64,000 nucleotides of DNA from Mesorhizobium sp. WSM4904 (GTDB lineage: Bacteria; Pseudomonadota; Alphaproteobacteria; Rhizobiales; Rhizobiaceae). Positions 1-7,718 of this stretch are shown here, piece after piece; the stretch's first letter is position 1; the number at the start of each line of letters is the position of its first letter. The stretch lies in the NCBI RefSeq assembly GCF_029674545.1, contig NZ_CP121354.1:4969001-5033000 (forward strand), given 5' to 3'. The notes beneath the pieces were generated by a model. That model was not told where the DNA came from. It saw nothing but the letters and a program-made list of their open reading frames with translations, and made no database searches. A program made the translations under genes and the position numbers.

Positions 1-255
1 TCCGCTTCGCCAACGATCGCCGACGCGCAGAAGGCGCTGAACGGGGCATGGAAAGACAAAGAGGCGCCGGACTATCTCGCCGCGACACGGCTGGTGGACG
101 ACGCCGTGGCAGGCATCTGCCGGCCGGCGGTTGCCTTCGCCGCCTTCAAGAAGGCCGCCGCGCAACAGGGCCTGCTGAAGCCGGCCGACCCAAGCGCGGC
201 GCTCTCGATGCTCGATGCGCTATCGTCGCGCGCCGGCAAGGGTCCGCCGGGTTGA
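1..255 (+). CDS. C-terminal end of an unidentified protein
   Basis: The first frame is open from base 1 to a TGA at 253-255 and encodes 84 residues; the start lies left of the window. The fragment is rich in Ala and Lys, looks helical and ends in GKGPPG. I recognise no domain. Its codon use (strong G/C at third positions) matches the neighbours, and the next gene begins 65 bases downstream in the same direction, so the two could be co-transcribed. The function cannot be assigned from this end alone. Confidence 0.55.
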   Translation, partial: SASPTIADAQKALNGAWKDKEAPDYLAATRLVDDAVAGICRPAVAFAAFKKAAAQQGLLKPADPSAALSMLDALSSRAGKGPPG

Positions 256-320
256 AGCACGCCCAGCGGCCTCGGCAACCATCCGTGACCTTGGCCGTTC
301 CGTTGCCGGAAAGGCAGAAC

Positions 321-1223
321 ATGTTCGAAGGGTTTGAAGTCGCCGAAGTCGACACGGGCGAAGCGCGCAATTTCATTCGCCGGGCCGGCAGCGGGCCGGG
401 GCTGCTTCTGCTGCATGGCTTTCCGGAAACGCATCTGATGTGGCGCGACGTGGCGCCGAAGCTCGCCGACCGCTTCAGCGTCGTCTGCGCCGACCTGCGC
501 GGCTATGGAAGAAGCTCCTGCCCGCCGTCCAGTCCGGATCATGCTCCCTACGCCAAGCGCGCCATGGCTGCCGACCTTGCGGCGCTGATGACGAAGCTCG
601 GCTTTTCGCGGTTCATGGTTGCCGGGCACGATCGTGGCGGGCGGGTCGCCTATCGGCTGGCGCTCGACCATCCCGACCGCGTCGAGAAACTCGCCGTACT
701 CGACATCATCCCCACCGCCGATGCCTGGGACCGGGCCGACGCCCGGCTGGCGCTCGGCTATTGGCCATGGTCGCTGCTGGCGCAGCCTGAGCCGCTGCCG
801 GAGAAGATCATGGCGGCGGCCGCCGATGCGATCGTCGACAACGCCCTGGGAGGCTGGGGCTCCTCGCCCGACGTGTTCCCGACCGCGGTGAGGCGGGCTT
901 ACGTCGGGGCCTTGTGCGACGCGGTCCATATCCATGCCATCTGCGAGGAATACCGGGCCGCGGCGACGCTCGACCGCGAGCATGACCTTGCCGATCGATC
1001 AGCCGACCGGCGCATCGCCTGCCCGGTGCTGGCGCTCTGGAGCGGGCACGGCGCGCTCTCCGAATGGTATGCGGCCGAAGGCGGCCCGCTGGCGCTGTGG
1101 CGAGAGTGGGCGGACGATGTGCGGGGCGGCGCGGTACCCGGCGGTCATTTCTTTCCAGAGGAATTGCCCGACGAGACAGCCGCCATGCTCGGCGATTTTC
1201 TGCTGCCGGCCAGATCAGCATGA
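321..1223 (+). CDS. alpha/beta hydrolase, haloacetate dehalogenase-like
   Basis: A cytosolic alpha/beta-fold hydrolase of 300 residues in the haloacetate dehalogenase/epoxide hydrolase branch. Visible landmarks are the oxyanion-hole HGFP (32-35), DLRGYG (58-63), the nucleophile elbow GHDRGGR (102-108) with Asp104 as nucleophile and two arginines, and the catalytic His276 in GGHFF. Fluoroacetate dehalogenases carry a His-Trp pair in the cap domain that holds the halide. The matching place here reads YWPW (147-150), so the His appears to be Pro, and true C-F cleavage is doubtful. I chose ATG 321 because the family begins here and GGAAAGG lies just upstream; a longer frame reaching back to base 48 would overlap the previous gene. 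The substrate is unknown. Confidence 0.8.
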   Translation: MFEGFEVAEVDTGEARNFIRRAGSGPGLLLLHGFPETHLMWRDVAPKLADRFSVVCADLRGYGRSSCPPSSPDHAPYAKRAMAADLAALMTKLGFSRFMVAGHDRGGRVAYRLALDHPDRVEKLAVLDIIPTADAWDRADARLALGYWPWSLLAQPEPLPEKIMAAAADAIVDNALGGWGSSPDVFPTAVRRAYVGALCDAVHIHAICEEYRAAATLDREHDLADRSADRRIACPVLALWSGHGALSEWYAAEGGPLALWREWADDVRGGAVPGGHFFPEELPDETAAMLGDFLLPARSA

Positions 1224-1702
1224 CGTTTGGTTGAACCGCCGTCCTGATCTAGCAGTCAGAGTCTGACGCTTGGTGCCGGGTCGTAGGCCCGATCAGGATG
1301 GAACTCCCCGTCGCCTGTTGCCGATAGGAACGAGCAAGGTGCGCGAGAAGCGGCCAGCGCAACGACTATCATCGAACGACCGAAAACGGGCCGAGGCCGG
1401 TCTGGCAGCTTCCGGCTAGGTGGAGCGGAAAAGCAGCCATTCCCATAGGGAACTAATGCTACGTCGCGAAAACACGGCGAACTCTGGGCTGAACCGCAAA
1501 TGCCTTGCCCCAAAGTCGGCTAAAGCGAGTGCCTGGCCGCTGCCCGAAAGCAGACCTCGTTGTATGCGACGTTGGAGCTGCAGTCCGCGCCTACCGCACC
1601 AGAATAGCCTGAGTGCAGCCTCGACTTTGCCTTCAAAAGATTTGCGCGACTTGCATTCGACAGCAGGATAAATTCCATTCGACCGAACTTCGGAGAGGGC
1701 AG
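1224..1702. other. intergenic stretch without a convincing gene
   Basis: 479 bases between the hydrolase and the cyclase. Short open frames exist on both strands but none has a ribosome site plus a recognisable product. The only clear signal is GGAGAGG at 1692-1698, the ribosome site of the cyclase. Composition is less GC-skewed by codon position than the flanking genes, as expected for non-coding or decayed DNA. Confidence 0.6.
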
Positions 1703-3619
1703 GTGGAACGCAGACTAACCGCCATTCTCGCCGCGGATGTGGTGGGTTACAGTCGCCTCATGGGCTTGGACGAGGCCGGCACGCTCGCCGATTTGAACCA
1801 TCATCGGACAGAATTATTCAACACCAGCGTTGCGAGGCACCATGGACGCATCGTCAAGCTGACAGGCGACGGCCTGCTCATCGAGTTTTCAAGCGTGGTG
1901 AATGCAGTTGCCTGCGCGGTGGATATCCAGCGCGGCATGCGCGACCGAAACCGCGACGTGCCGCCCGGTCGCCGCATCGAGTTCCGCATCGGTGTCAATC
2001 TGGGCGATGTGATTGTTGAAAATGACGATATTTTCGGCGACGGCGTCAACCTGGCGGCTCGACTGGAGGCATTCGCAGAGCCGGGTGGCATCTCTATTTC
2101 CGGCTCCGTTCGCGACCATGTTGGCAGCCGGCTTGATCTCGTATTCGAAGACATGGGCGAACGGTCTTTGAAGAATATTGACCGGCCGGTTCGCGTCTAT
2201 AACATTTTGCTCGGCGCTGCCGCCGGCGCCGATGACCGCGCTCCCTCTTCCAAGGATCGATGGGATAGTGCAAGGCCGCGCATTGCAGTACTGCCATTCA
2301 ATAATATGAGTGGTGACCCTGAGCAGGAGTACTTCTCCGACGGAATAACCGAGGACATCATCACCGATCTGTCGAAAGTATCCGGCCTTTACGTCGTCGC
2401 CCGCAATACGGTCTTTACCTACAAAGGCAAGCCGATCAGGGTGCAGCAGGCGGCACTGGAACTCGACGTCAAATTTGTGCTCGAGGGCAGCGTTCGGAAG
2501 GCGGGGCAGCGCGTGCGGGTCACCGGGCAGCTCATCGATGCGGCGGATGGTGGGCATATCTGGGCTGACCGCTACGATCGGGACTTGATCGACATCTTCG
2601 CGATCCAAGACGAGATCACCCGCACCATTGTCGAGCAACTTAAGGTCAGGCTTCTCCCCGAGGAGAAGAAAGCGATAGAGAAAGCATCAACCGCAAATGT
2701 GGAGGCCTATACTTATTATCTCAAAGGGCGAGAACTCTTCCGGGAATGGACCAAATCGCACCTGCTTTCGGCGCGCCGAATGTTTGCGATGGCCGCGACA
2801 TTGGACCCGGACTACGGGCGCGCATATGCCGGCATAGCCGCATGCGACGCGACCCTTTTTGTATGGCACTCCGAGAAGGTTTCGCCGGAGGCAATCATGA
2901 AAACGAGCGCCAAGGCTATTGCGCTCGATCCAGGTCTTGCGGAGGCTCATGCTTCGCTTGGCCTGGCACTTCAGCATGACGGCCGCACCGATGAGGCTAC
3001 TGCAGCCTTTGAACAGGCGCTTTCCGTGGATCCCAACTCGTTTGAGGCGAATTTCTTCTATGCGCGGCTTTGCTATCTCAAGGGCGACTTTGCCGCGTCG
3101 GCGGTATACAGCGAACGCGCCGCCGAGATTCATCCCGATGACTACATGCCTTCGTATTTCCTGGCATCAGTGTATCGCGGGCTCGGGCGCTTCGCGGAAG
3201 CCGAGCGATGCGCACGCAAATCGCTCCAACTCGCGGAAGAGATGCTGGCGCTGCATCCTGAAAATGGCGGGCCTGCCCACCGGGCAGCGCTTTTGCTTGC
3301 GTATCTGGGTGAAGCCGGGAGGGTGAGGAATTTGATCGCTCGCGCCCTTGTCATCGATCCTGACGATCTCGCCGGCCGCTACAACATCGCGGCCGCTCTT
3401 TCTGTCATAGGCGATCATGACGAAGCGTTGGACCATCTCGAAAAATTTGCGCAGCATACCAACCCGCTCCAGCTATCTCTGATCAGCAACGAGCCCGACT
3501 TCGACCCGATCCGCAATCACCCACGCTTTCGGAAAATATTTGCCGGCCTTGACGAGAAACGAGCAGTGAACGCCACGTCCCTCATTCCTGGAGTGTCCGA
3601 GGCTGGGTCTAAAGGGTAA
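1703..3619 (+). CDS. class III adenylate/guanylate cyclase with TolB-like and TPR domains
   Basis: 638 residues. An N-terminal class III nucleotide cyclase domain (about 1-165) starts with the usual ERRLTAILAADVVGYSRLM; metal-binding Asp12 and Asp56 (in LTGDGLLIEF) are present, as is FGDGVNLAARLE around 111-122. A linker leads to a TolB-N-like segment (about 190-330, PRIAVLPFNNMSGDPEQEYFSDG) and then TPR repeats to the end. Such proteins make cAMP in response to unknown signals and are multiplied in rhizobia. There is no membrane segment. I chose GTG 1703 because GGAGAGG sits four bases upstream and the family always begins at this point; an ATG at 1613 would add a non-homologous tail. It stands alone, with no partner gene on either side. 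Confidence 0.88.
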   Translation: MERRLTAILAADVVGYSRLMGLDEAGTLADLNHHRTELFNTSVARHHGRIVKLTGDGLLIEFSSVVNAVACAVDIQRGMRDRNRDVPPGRRIEFRIGVNLGDVIVENDDIFGDGVNLAARLEAFAEPGGISISGSVRDHVGSRLDLVFEDMGERSLKNIDRPVRVYNILLGAAAGADDRAPSSKDRWDSARPRIAVLPFNNMSGDPEQEYFSDGITEDIITDLSKVSGLYVVARNTVFTYKGKPIRVQQAALELDVKFVLEGSVRKAGQRVRVTGQLIDAADGGHIWADRYDRDLIDIFAIQDEITRTIVEQLKVRLLPEEKKAIEKASTANVEAYTYYLKGRELFREWTKSHLLSARRMFAMAATLDPDYGRAYAGIAACDATLFVWHSEKVSPEAIMKTSAKAIALDPGLAEAHASLGLALQHDGRTDEATAAFEQALSVDPNSFEANFFYARLCYLKGDFAASAVYSERAAEIHPDDYMPSYFLASVYRGLGRFAEAERCARKSLQLAEEMLALHPENGGPAHRAALLLAYLGEAGRVRNLIARALVIDPDDLAGRYNIAAALSVIGDHDEALDHLEKFAQHTNPLQLSLISNEPDFDPIRNHPRFRKIFAGLDEKRAVNATSLIPGVSEAGSKG

Positions 3620-3841
3620 CTGCCCGAACGATATCAATCGAGTTGCTCTGCCAGAGCAGGCCGGCCGGTTAGCGATGACAGCTTATGGACGTAAGGCAGA
3701 CGAACGCTCCCAAACGCCAAGCGACCGCAAGGGTCATGGGGGTGAATTCGGCCGCGGCGAGCGAGCGTCCGCGTCGGGGACAGAAGAGGTATTCCCCGTC
3801 GGGTACCAAGCGTCAGATTTCTACCACTAGCTCTTTGTCGG

Positions 3842-3907
3842 AGCATGATCGTGTCCGGAAGCCAGCTCCCACTTTTGCGTTCGCTGCCCTCCGGTTCGGG
3901 ATCACGC
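3842..3907. repeat. palindromic rhizobial repeat, family E, interrupted copy
   Basis: Begins AGCATGATCGTGTCCGGAA, continues with GCTCCCACTTTTG and closes with TTCGGGATCACGCC. It resembles the common rhizobial palindrome seen more clearly at 47680-47725, but with about 18 extra bases before the right arm. Confidence 0.5.
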
Positions 3908-3908
3908 C

Positions 3909-4274
3909 CTAAAGCGCGTAGGCCAGGGTGAGATAGATCGCCGGCGCGAGGATCAGGCAGAGCGCCATCACGATCACCACGGCATTGCCCAGACGCTCGG
4001 CGCGCCTGGCTATGTCGGCAACATCGTCATCATCATTGATGAGTTGGAGGATCGAGATGTCGGCGAGAGCGGAGAGATGATTGTCGTTTGCGGGGTGGCT
4101 TTCAGGCTCTCGGAGTTGGGGCTTGGCAGAAATGAAAGTCAAACGTCGTCTCGCTTTCGAAACCGGCAAAGCGGCTTCCTTGTCCGATGATTTTTGGGTT
4201 CCGACGGTATTGGGCGCCCGCCTTTGCGCGGAAATGGCGGGCACCCAAAATGCCGACGACGGAGGAGAATCCAT
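3909..4274 (-). CDS. possible small single-span membrane protein
   Basis: An open frame of 121 residues. Only the second half looks protein-like: after an ANDNH motif, common in short rhizobial proteins, comes an acidic stretch (INDDDDVADIARRAERLGN) and a clear hydrophobic helix that ends the protein (AVVIVMALCLILAPAIYLTLAYAL region, the last 24 residues). The first part is arginine-rich with no ribosome site before the ATG at 4274, so the real start may be an internal TTG or GTG near 4142. No homologue is recognised. It could also be chance. Confidence 0.3.
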   Translation of the reverse strand: MDSPPSSAFWVPAISAQRRAPNTVGTQKSSDKEAALPVSKARRRLTFISAKPQLREPESHPANDNHLSALADISILQLINDDDDVADIARRAERLGNAVVIVMALCLILAPAIYLTLAYAL

Positions 4275-4466
4275 CGACGACCGCTCACCAACTCAAAGCT
4301 TTTGCTTTGGTTGCCGTCAACGGCCCAATGCGCGGGCCACTCGGACTTCAGTCGTAGGGGCCGTTCGGACCGTGGCCCCCGCGCACACGCCCATGCCGAT
4401 CGGCCAGCGCATACGAGACTTCGCGCCAGCGTCCTGGGGTGCAGGATTCACGAAATATTTCGCGGG

Positions 4467-4491
4467 GGAACATCGATCGCGGGCATCGGTT
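4467..4491 (+). promoter_or_regulatory. EcfG (general stress sigma factor) promoter
   Basis: GGAAC at 4467-4471, a 16-base spacer, then GGTT at 4488-4491, fitting the alphaproteobacterial EcfG/RpoE2 consensus GGAAC-N16-17-cGTT. It lies 73 bases before the KGG protein start. Confidence 0.7.
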
Positions 4492-4564
4492 CTCCTTACT
4501 CAAGGATGTCAGACCTCCTTGAATTCACCCCGAAGACCAATCCCCAACCAATGGAGCAGTAGAT

Positions 4565-4780
4565 ATGCCTAATCAAGGCGGAACTCACGAACAGCATGTC
4601 AGGGCCGGCCAGCAGAGCCACAAGAACCGCGACGACCAGCATCGCCGCAGCGGCCAACAGCAGGCCGAGGACCGCAACATGCGCCAGCAGAGCGCTGGTC
4701 AGCACAGGGGCGGCAGCGGCAATTTCGCCGAAGACCGCCGGCGTGCCTCGGAAGCCGGCCGCAAGGGCGGCCAGTCCTGA
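4565..4780 (+). CDS. KGG (con-10-like) small stress protein
   Basis: A 71-residue, very hydrophilic protein rich in Gln, Arg, Gly and His. The C-terminus GGSGNFAEDRRRASEAGRKG carries the KGG/stress-induced repeat motif found in general stress protein families such as B. subtilis GsiB and fungal con-10. Such proteins accumulate under osmotic or desiccation stress and are probably disordered. GGAG at 4553-4556 precedes ATG 4565. It is the first gene of a run of five small hydrophilic proteins and sits behind an EcfG-type promoter at 4467-4491. Translation in another frame gives a hydrophobic minus-strand product, which I regard as a shadow. Confidence 0.8.
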   Translation: MPNQGGTHEQHVRAGQQSHKNRDDQHRRSGQQQAEDRNMRQQSAGQHRGGSGNFAEDRRRASEAGRKGGQS

Positions 4781-4929
4781 CCCGGCCGCAAGGGCGGCCA
4801 GCCGATAGTGAAGCTGCGTTCCCGCGATCCCTTCGCGGGTGCGCCGGCTCTTCAGCAATTCCAGGAAGGCGCGCAGCGGTTTTCGTTCGCAGCTGCGCTG
4901 CCGCTCCAAGCCTCCCGCCCCAAGCGATT

Positions 4930-4954
4930 GGAACTTCTTCCCCTCCCCCCGGTT
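4930..4954 (+). promoter_or_regulatory. EcfG promoter upstream of the 5009 gene
   Basis: GGAAC at 4930-4934, 16 bases, GGTT at 4951-4954: the same element and exactly the same spacing as at 4467. The start codon follows 54 bases downstream. Confidence 0.7.
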
Positions 4955-5008
4955 CCTAAAACACCCGGCGGCCGCCGCTGCCAAGAGGATGTTTCAACGG
5001 AGGCACTC

Positions 5009-5500
5009 ATGTCCATGCGCACACTTCATCCCGAGCGCGTCGACGAGACACGTATGCATGCCTATTCGATCTTCGCTCCGCTGCTGATCAATGCACTGGC
5101 GCAGACGCTGGAGCGCCGCCAGGGCATGAAGGAGCTGGACAAGCTCGAGGCATCGCTTCTGCGCCTCATCGAGGAAACCGTCGTCGCCGCGCCGGATGGC
5201 GACGCGCTGAAGGAGTTCGCGGTCGAGCTCATCACCTCGACGCTACGCAATGTGCGCGAACATCCTGATGCCAAGCATGATCTGGAGGAGATCGACAACC
5301 GCCGCACGCAAGGGCGGTCGGAGATACCGGCGACGCTGGAGGAACAGCTTCAGTCCGGCCTGGAGGATAGTTTCCCGGCCAGCGATCCGCCTGCGGTCGT
5401 GTCCACCGCCATCACCGGGGGCTCGAAGACTATCGTCGGAACCGACGAGGTGCTGCGCCGCAAGAAGGCGGCCTCGAAGCGCGAGCGGCATCCCAAGTAA
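5009..5500 (+). CDS. stress-associated hypothetical protein with SFPASDPP tail motif
   Basis: 163 residues with no signal peptide or membrane segment. The first 105 residues look helical and charged. The C-terminal part contains LEEQLQSGLEDSFPASDPPA followed by a Lys/Arg tail; this DSFPASDPP motif recurs in many short alphaproteobacterial stress-linked proteins of unknown function. I chose ATG 5009 because ACGGAGG lies at 4997-5003 and an EcfG promoter ends 54 bases upstream; a longer frame back to 4808 runs through that promoter. No biochemical role can be given, and membership of the general stress regulon is inferred from the promoter. Confidence 0.75.
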   Translation: MSMRTLHPERVDETRMHAYSIFAPLLINALAQTLERRQGMKELDKLEASLLRLIEETVVAAPDGDALKEFAVELITSTLRNVREHPDAKHDLEEIDNRRTQGRSEIPATLEEQLQSGLEDSFPASDPPAVVSTAITGGSKTIVGTDEVLRRKKAASKRERHPK

Positions 5501-5520
5501 GCGGAGCTGGTCCGGCGAAC

Positions 5521-5545
5521 GGAACAACTCCCCGGCCCGAGGGTT
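5521..5545 (+). promoter_or_regulatory. EcfG promoter upstream of the 5569 gene
   Basis: GGAAC at 5521-5525, 16 bases, GGTT at 5542-5545. It is the third element of the same form in this cluster and lies 23 bases before ATG 5569, so the leader would be very short. It probably serves the three small genes up to 6408. Confidence 0.65.
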
Positions 5546-5568
5546 GGTCCAATAGCGGAAGGAGAAAA

Positions 5569-5814
5569 ATGATGCACAGGAAAGAACTTCCGAACCGACC
5601 GGGCGCCGGTCACTCGCCATCGTCGAGCAGGTTGTCCAGTCATTCGCCGTCGTCCAATCAATTGCCGACCAAGGGCGGCGAGGATCCGGACGTGCGCTTC
5701 CTGGCCGAGAACAGCGACCTCTCGCCGAGGCAGGCGCGCGAGCTGATCCGTGAGCACGGGCACGACCGTGACGAGCTTTTGAGGATCGCGCGCACCATGA
5801 AGGCCGAGGGCTGA
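5569..5814 (+). CDS. DUF3606-type small protein
   Basis: 81 residues. After a Ser/Pro/His-rich disordered start, residues 40-81 (DVRFLAENSDLSPRQAREL onward, then a Gly/His turn, RDELLRIARTMK) match the DUF3606 pattern: a short two-helix domain with a central helix-turn-helix-like segment, of unknown function, frequent in rhizobial stress loci. GGAAGGAG precedes the paired ATGs at 5569 and 5572; either may start. It is the first gene behind the EcfG element at 5521-5545 and probably co-transcribed with the next two. Confidence 0.75.
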   Translation: MMHRKELPNRPGAGHSPSSSRLSSHSPSSNQLPTKGGEDPDVRFLAENSDLSPRQARELIREHGHDRDELLRIARTMKAEG

Positions 5815-5839
5815 TCGCGCTGCGGAAAGAGAGGCAAAA

Positions 5840-6037
5840 ATGAGCAATTCACCGAAGAAGGGATCACCGGGAACGTCCGACCAGTGGCCGCGCTGGGAAG
5901 GCCCGGAAGAGAACCGCCCGCCCGGCTACCTGCCGGCCAAGGATGATCCAGACGAGGATCGAGACGCAGCCGGCGAGAACAACAAGGATCCCGAGCGATC
6001 CGACTTGGGCGACATCGCCAAGAAGAAAGGCTCCTAG
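5840..6037 (+). CDS. small acidic hydrophilic protein, unknown function
   Basis: 65 residues, Pro/Asp/Glu/Lys-rich, with no hydrophobic segment and probably intrinsically disordered. It reads through GPEENRPPGYLPAKDDPDE and ends in AKKKGS. GAAAGAGAGG lies just before ATG 5840. It sits 25 bases after the DUF3606 gene and 50 before the next gene, all on the same strand, with no promoter of its own visible. I do not recognise a family; the context suggests a stress-induced protein. Confidence 0.65.
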   Translation: MSNSPKKGSPGTSDQWPRWEGPEENRPPGYLPAKDDPDEDRDAAGENNKDPERSDLGDIAKKKGS

Positions 6038-6087
6038 GATTTTGGCCTTCACCCTTGAACGTCACTCAGCGCAACAGGAGAAGAAGA

Positions 6088-6408
6088 ATGCCACGCGGAG
6101 ACAAATCGAAATACAGCGACAAACAGGAACGCAAGGCGGACCACATCGCCGAAGGCTATGAGAGCCGCGGGGTGTCCGAGAAGGAAGCCGAGCGTCGGGC
6201 CTGGGCGACCGTCAACAGGGACGACGCCGGCGGCAAGAAGGAAGGCGGCTCCGGCCGCGGCAAGCACACCGGCAATCCGGCGGCGCACAAGGGCGGTAGA
6301 ATGGGCGGCAATGCGTCGGGTGAGAGGTCGGCGGCGGCGCGGTCGGCGTCGGCCAAGAAGGCCGCGGCAACCCGCAAGCGCAACGCGGAACGCCACGCGC
6401 ATCATTGA
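6088..6408 (+). CDS. small basic protein of the 'plasmid stabilization protein' annotation family
   Basis: 106 residues. The start MPRGDKSKYSDKQERKADH and the following EGYESRGVSEKEAERRAWATVN are hallmarks of a short proteobacterial family commonly annotated as plasmid stabilization protein, though no such role is proven. The C-terminal third is Gly, Ala, Lys and Ser rich (KGGRMGGNASGERSAAARSA), resembling KGG/histone-like tails, so nucleic-acid binding is possible. ATG 6088 follows AGGAGAAGAAGA; an upstream ATG at 6055 would add eleven unrelated residues. It is the last gene of the small-protein run. Confidence 0.75.
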   Translation: MPRGDKSKYSDKQERKADHIAEGYESRGVSEKEAERRAWATVNRDDAGGKKEGGSGRGKHTGNPAAHKGGRMGGNASGERSAAARSASAKKAAATRKRNAERHAHH

Positions 6409-6457
6409 TGCGGACGCCGGAGCTGCTGATCTTCCCCCTTGTGGAGGAGATCAGCTA

Positions 6458-6997
6458 TCAGCCGCCATACAGCCCGATTTCGTCCGGCTGCAGCGAGGCG
6501 GTACTCGCCTCATCCTTGCCATGATCACCCAGGTGTTTTGCCAGGGCGGCGTCCAGCCTGTCGCTGTCGCCGCCTTGCGGATCGACGATCGTGTTGACCA
6601 GCATATCGAGCGAAATGCCAAGCTGGTCCAGGCCAAGCTGCCTTTCGATTTCGGCGACCGCGGAGGGAGACTGCCGTTTCATGGCTTCGACCGCGTTCTT
6701 GACGGCCGAAGCATAGGACGTCACGGATTCGTAGTCGGCCTGGTCGATGCCGAACTCCTTGCCTGCCCGCTCCATCAGCCGGACCTTTATCGCCGTGACG
6801 TTGAGGCTGTTCACGCTGAACATGGATCGGGAGATTTTGGCCTGCGCCTGGATTAGCGGCGAGCCGGCGCCGTCGGGTTCGGCAGCGCGATTGATGCTCG
6901 ATATGAGACGATCCGCGGCCGATCTGGGCGCCGGCGCCGGATGTTGCTGCTGCAGGGTCAGAAGGGCGGCGCTGTTCAGCGTGGGAGGTGAAGACAT
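6458..6997 (-). CDS. hypothetical protein, rhizobial, unknown function
   Basis: 179 residues, cytosolic by appearance, with a Gln/Pro/Ala-rich start (LQQQHPAPAPRSAADRL) and then predicted helices. Features such as SRSMFSVNSLNVTAIKVRL and a long helix (YASAVKNAVEAMKRQSPSAVA) look like a genuine folded protein, and codon use is typical of the window. No catalytic motif or domain is recognised. It points toward the stress cluster (tail to tail) and has no co-directional neighbour within 290 bases. Nothing in the sequence shows its role. Confidence 0.65.
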   Translation of the reverse strand: MSSPPTLNSAALLTLQQQHPAPAPRSAADRLISSINRAAEPDGAGSPLIQAQAKISRSMFSVNSLNVTAIKVRLMERAGKEFGIDQADYESVTSYASAVKNAVEAMKRQSPSAVAEIERQLGLDQLGISLDMLVNTIVDPQGGDSDRLDAALAKHLGDHGKDEASTASLQPDEIGLYGG

Positions 6998-7124
6998 TGC
7001 TGGCCTCTAGGGCGCCCATCCGTCATAGAGTAGACGCCGGATAGTCGAGCCAAGACGTCATGCCTTGAGCAAAGCAAAAAGCCGGTTCGGCACGCCAGTA
7101 GCACAATTGTCCTAAGAATTTCCT

Positions 7125-7251
7125 AGAGCGGTTTACCGTTTCATGGAAACGGCAAACCGCTCTATCTCTCTGTTTTGCCGCAATTCCGGACGGAAGGCTG
7201 CGGCGAAGTCGCCGAGCCCGACCGTTTCCACTTTTCCTGGAATTGCTTTAG
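7125..7251. repeat. rhizobial intergenic repeat, family F
   Basis: An inverted repeat (AGAGCGGTTTACCGTTTC and its complement, 7125-7163) is followed by TCTCTCTGTTTTGCCGCAATTCCGG and, after about 30 bases, TTTTCCTGGAATTGCTTTAG. I recognise this as a dispersed element of rhizobial intergenic regions. It fills most of the gap between 6998 and 7288. Confidence 0.55.
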
Positions 7252-7288
7252 TGGCGATGGTCTCTCCGTCGGGGAGATTGACGCTCAA

Positions 7289-7630
7289 TCAGTCGTCGCC
7301 GCCGCCGCTGTCGCCGCCGTCATGACCGCCGCTATCACCGCCACCATCATGGCCGCCGCTGTCGCCGCCATCGTGGTCGCCGTCCTCATCGTCGCCCTGG
7401 TCGCCTTCATGCGAGCCCGACTCGACGCCGTCGGCCTGATGGTCGGTCTCGTCATTCTCGGTGGCTTCGTGGTCGCCATCGACGCTGGTGGTGGTGATCT
7501 GGTCGTCGTCATCCTCGGTCGCAGCCGCCGACACCTGGCCGCCATGGTCGGAGCCCGCGTATGACGGCTGCGCCGCACAGATGCCGAGGAGGCCGATCGC
7601 GGTCGCCGCCAGCAAGGGAAGGTTTTTCAT
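7289..7630 (-). CDS. secreted Asp/Gly/His-rich acidic protein
   Basis: 113 residues. It has a signal peptide (MKNLPLLAATAIGLLGICAA, cleavage near AQPSYA-G), then a low-complexity mature part rich in Asp, Glu, His and Gly. The last 45 residues repeat GGDSGGHDGG-type units and end in DSGGGDD. The pattern of carboxylates and histidines suggests binding of Ca2+ or transition metals in the periplasm or outside the cell, but this is inference. CGGAG stands ten bases before the ATG. It is alone between a hypothetical gene and the c-di-GMP enzyme, all on the same strand with gaps. The repeat is mirrored in DNA as runs of GCCGCC and CATCGC. Confidence 0.65.
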   Translation of the reverse strand: MKNLPLLAATAIGLLGICAAQPSYAGSDHGGQVSAAATEDDDDQITTTSVDGDHEATENDETDHQADGVESGSHEGDQGDDEDGDHDGGDSGGHDGGGDSGGHDGGDSGGGDD

Positions 7631-7718
7631 CAGTCGCTCCGATCTGTTTTCAGGTGCGGATCATTGCCCCGGCGGATTACGGCGCGCTTAAGCAAGTGAT
7701 CGCAATTTTAGCAGTCGC

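Noticed and set aside
1613..1702. Upstream ATG 1613 as the start of the adenylate cyclase
   Set aside because: The added 30 residues are not family sequence, and a proper ribosome site stands before GTG 1703.
4496..4984. Ala-rich minus-strand frame with hydrophobic stretches opposite the KGG gene
   Set aside because: Arises from Gln/Arg/Gly codons of the sense gene; no ribosome site; contradicts the promoter layout.
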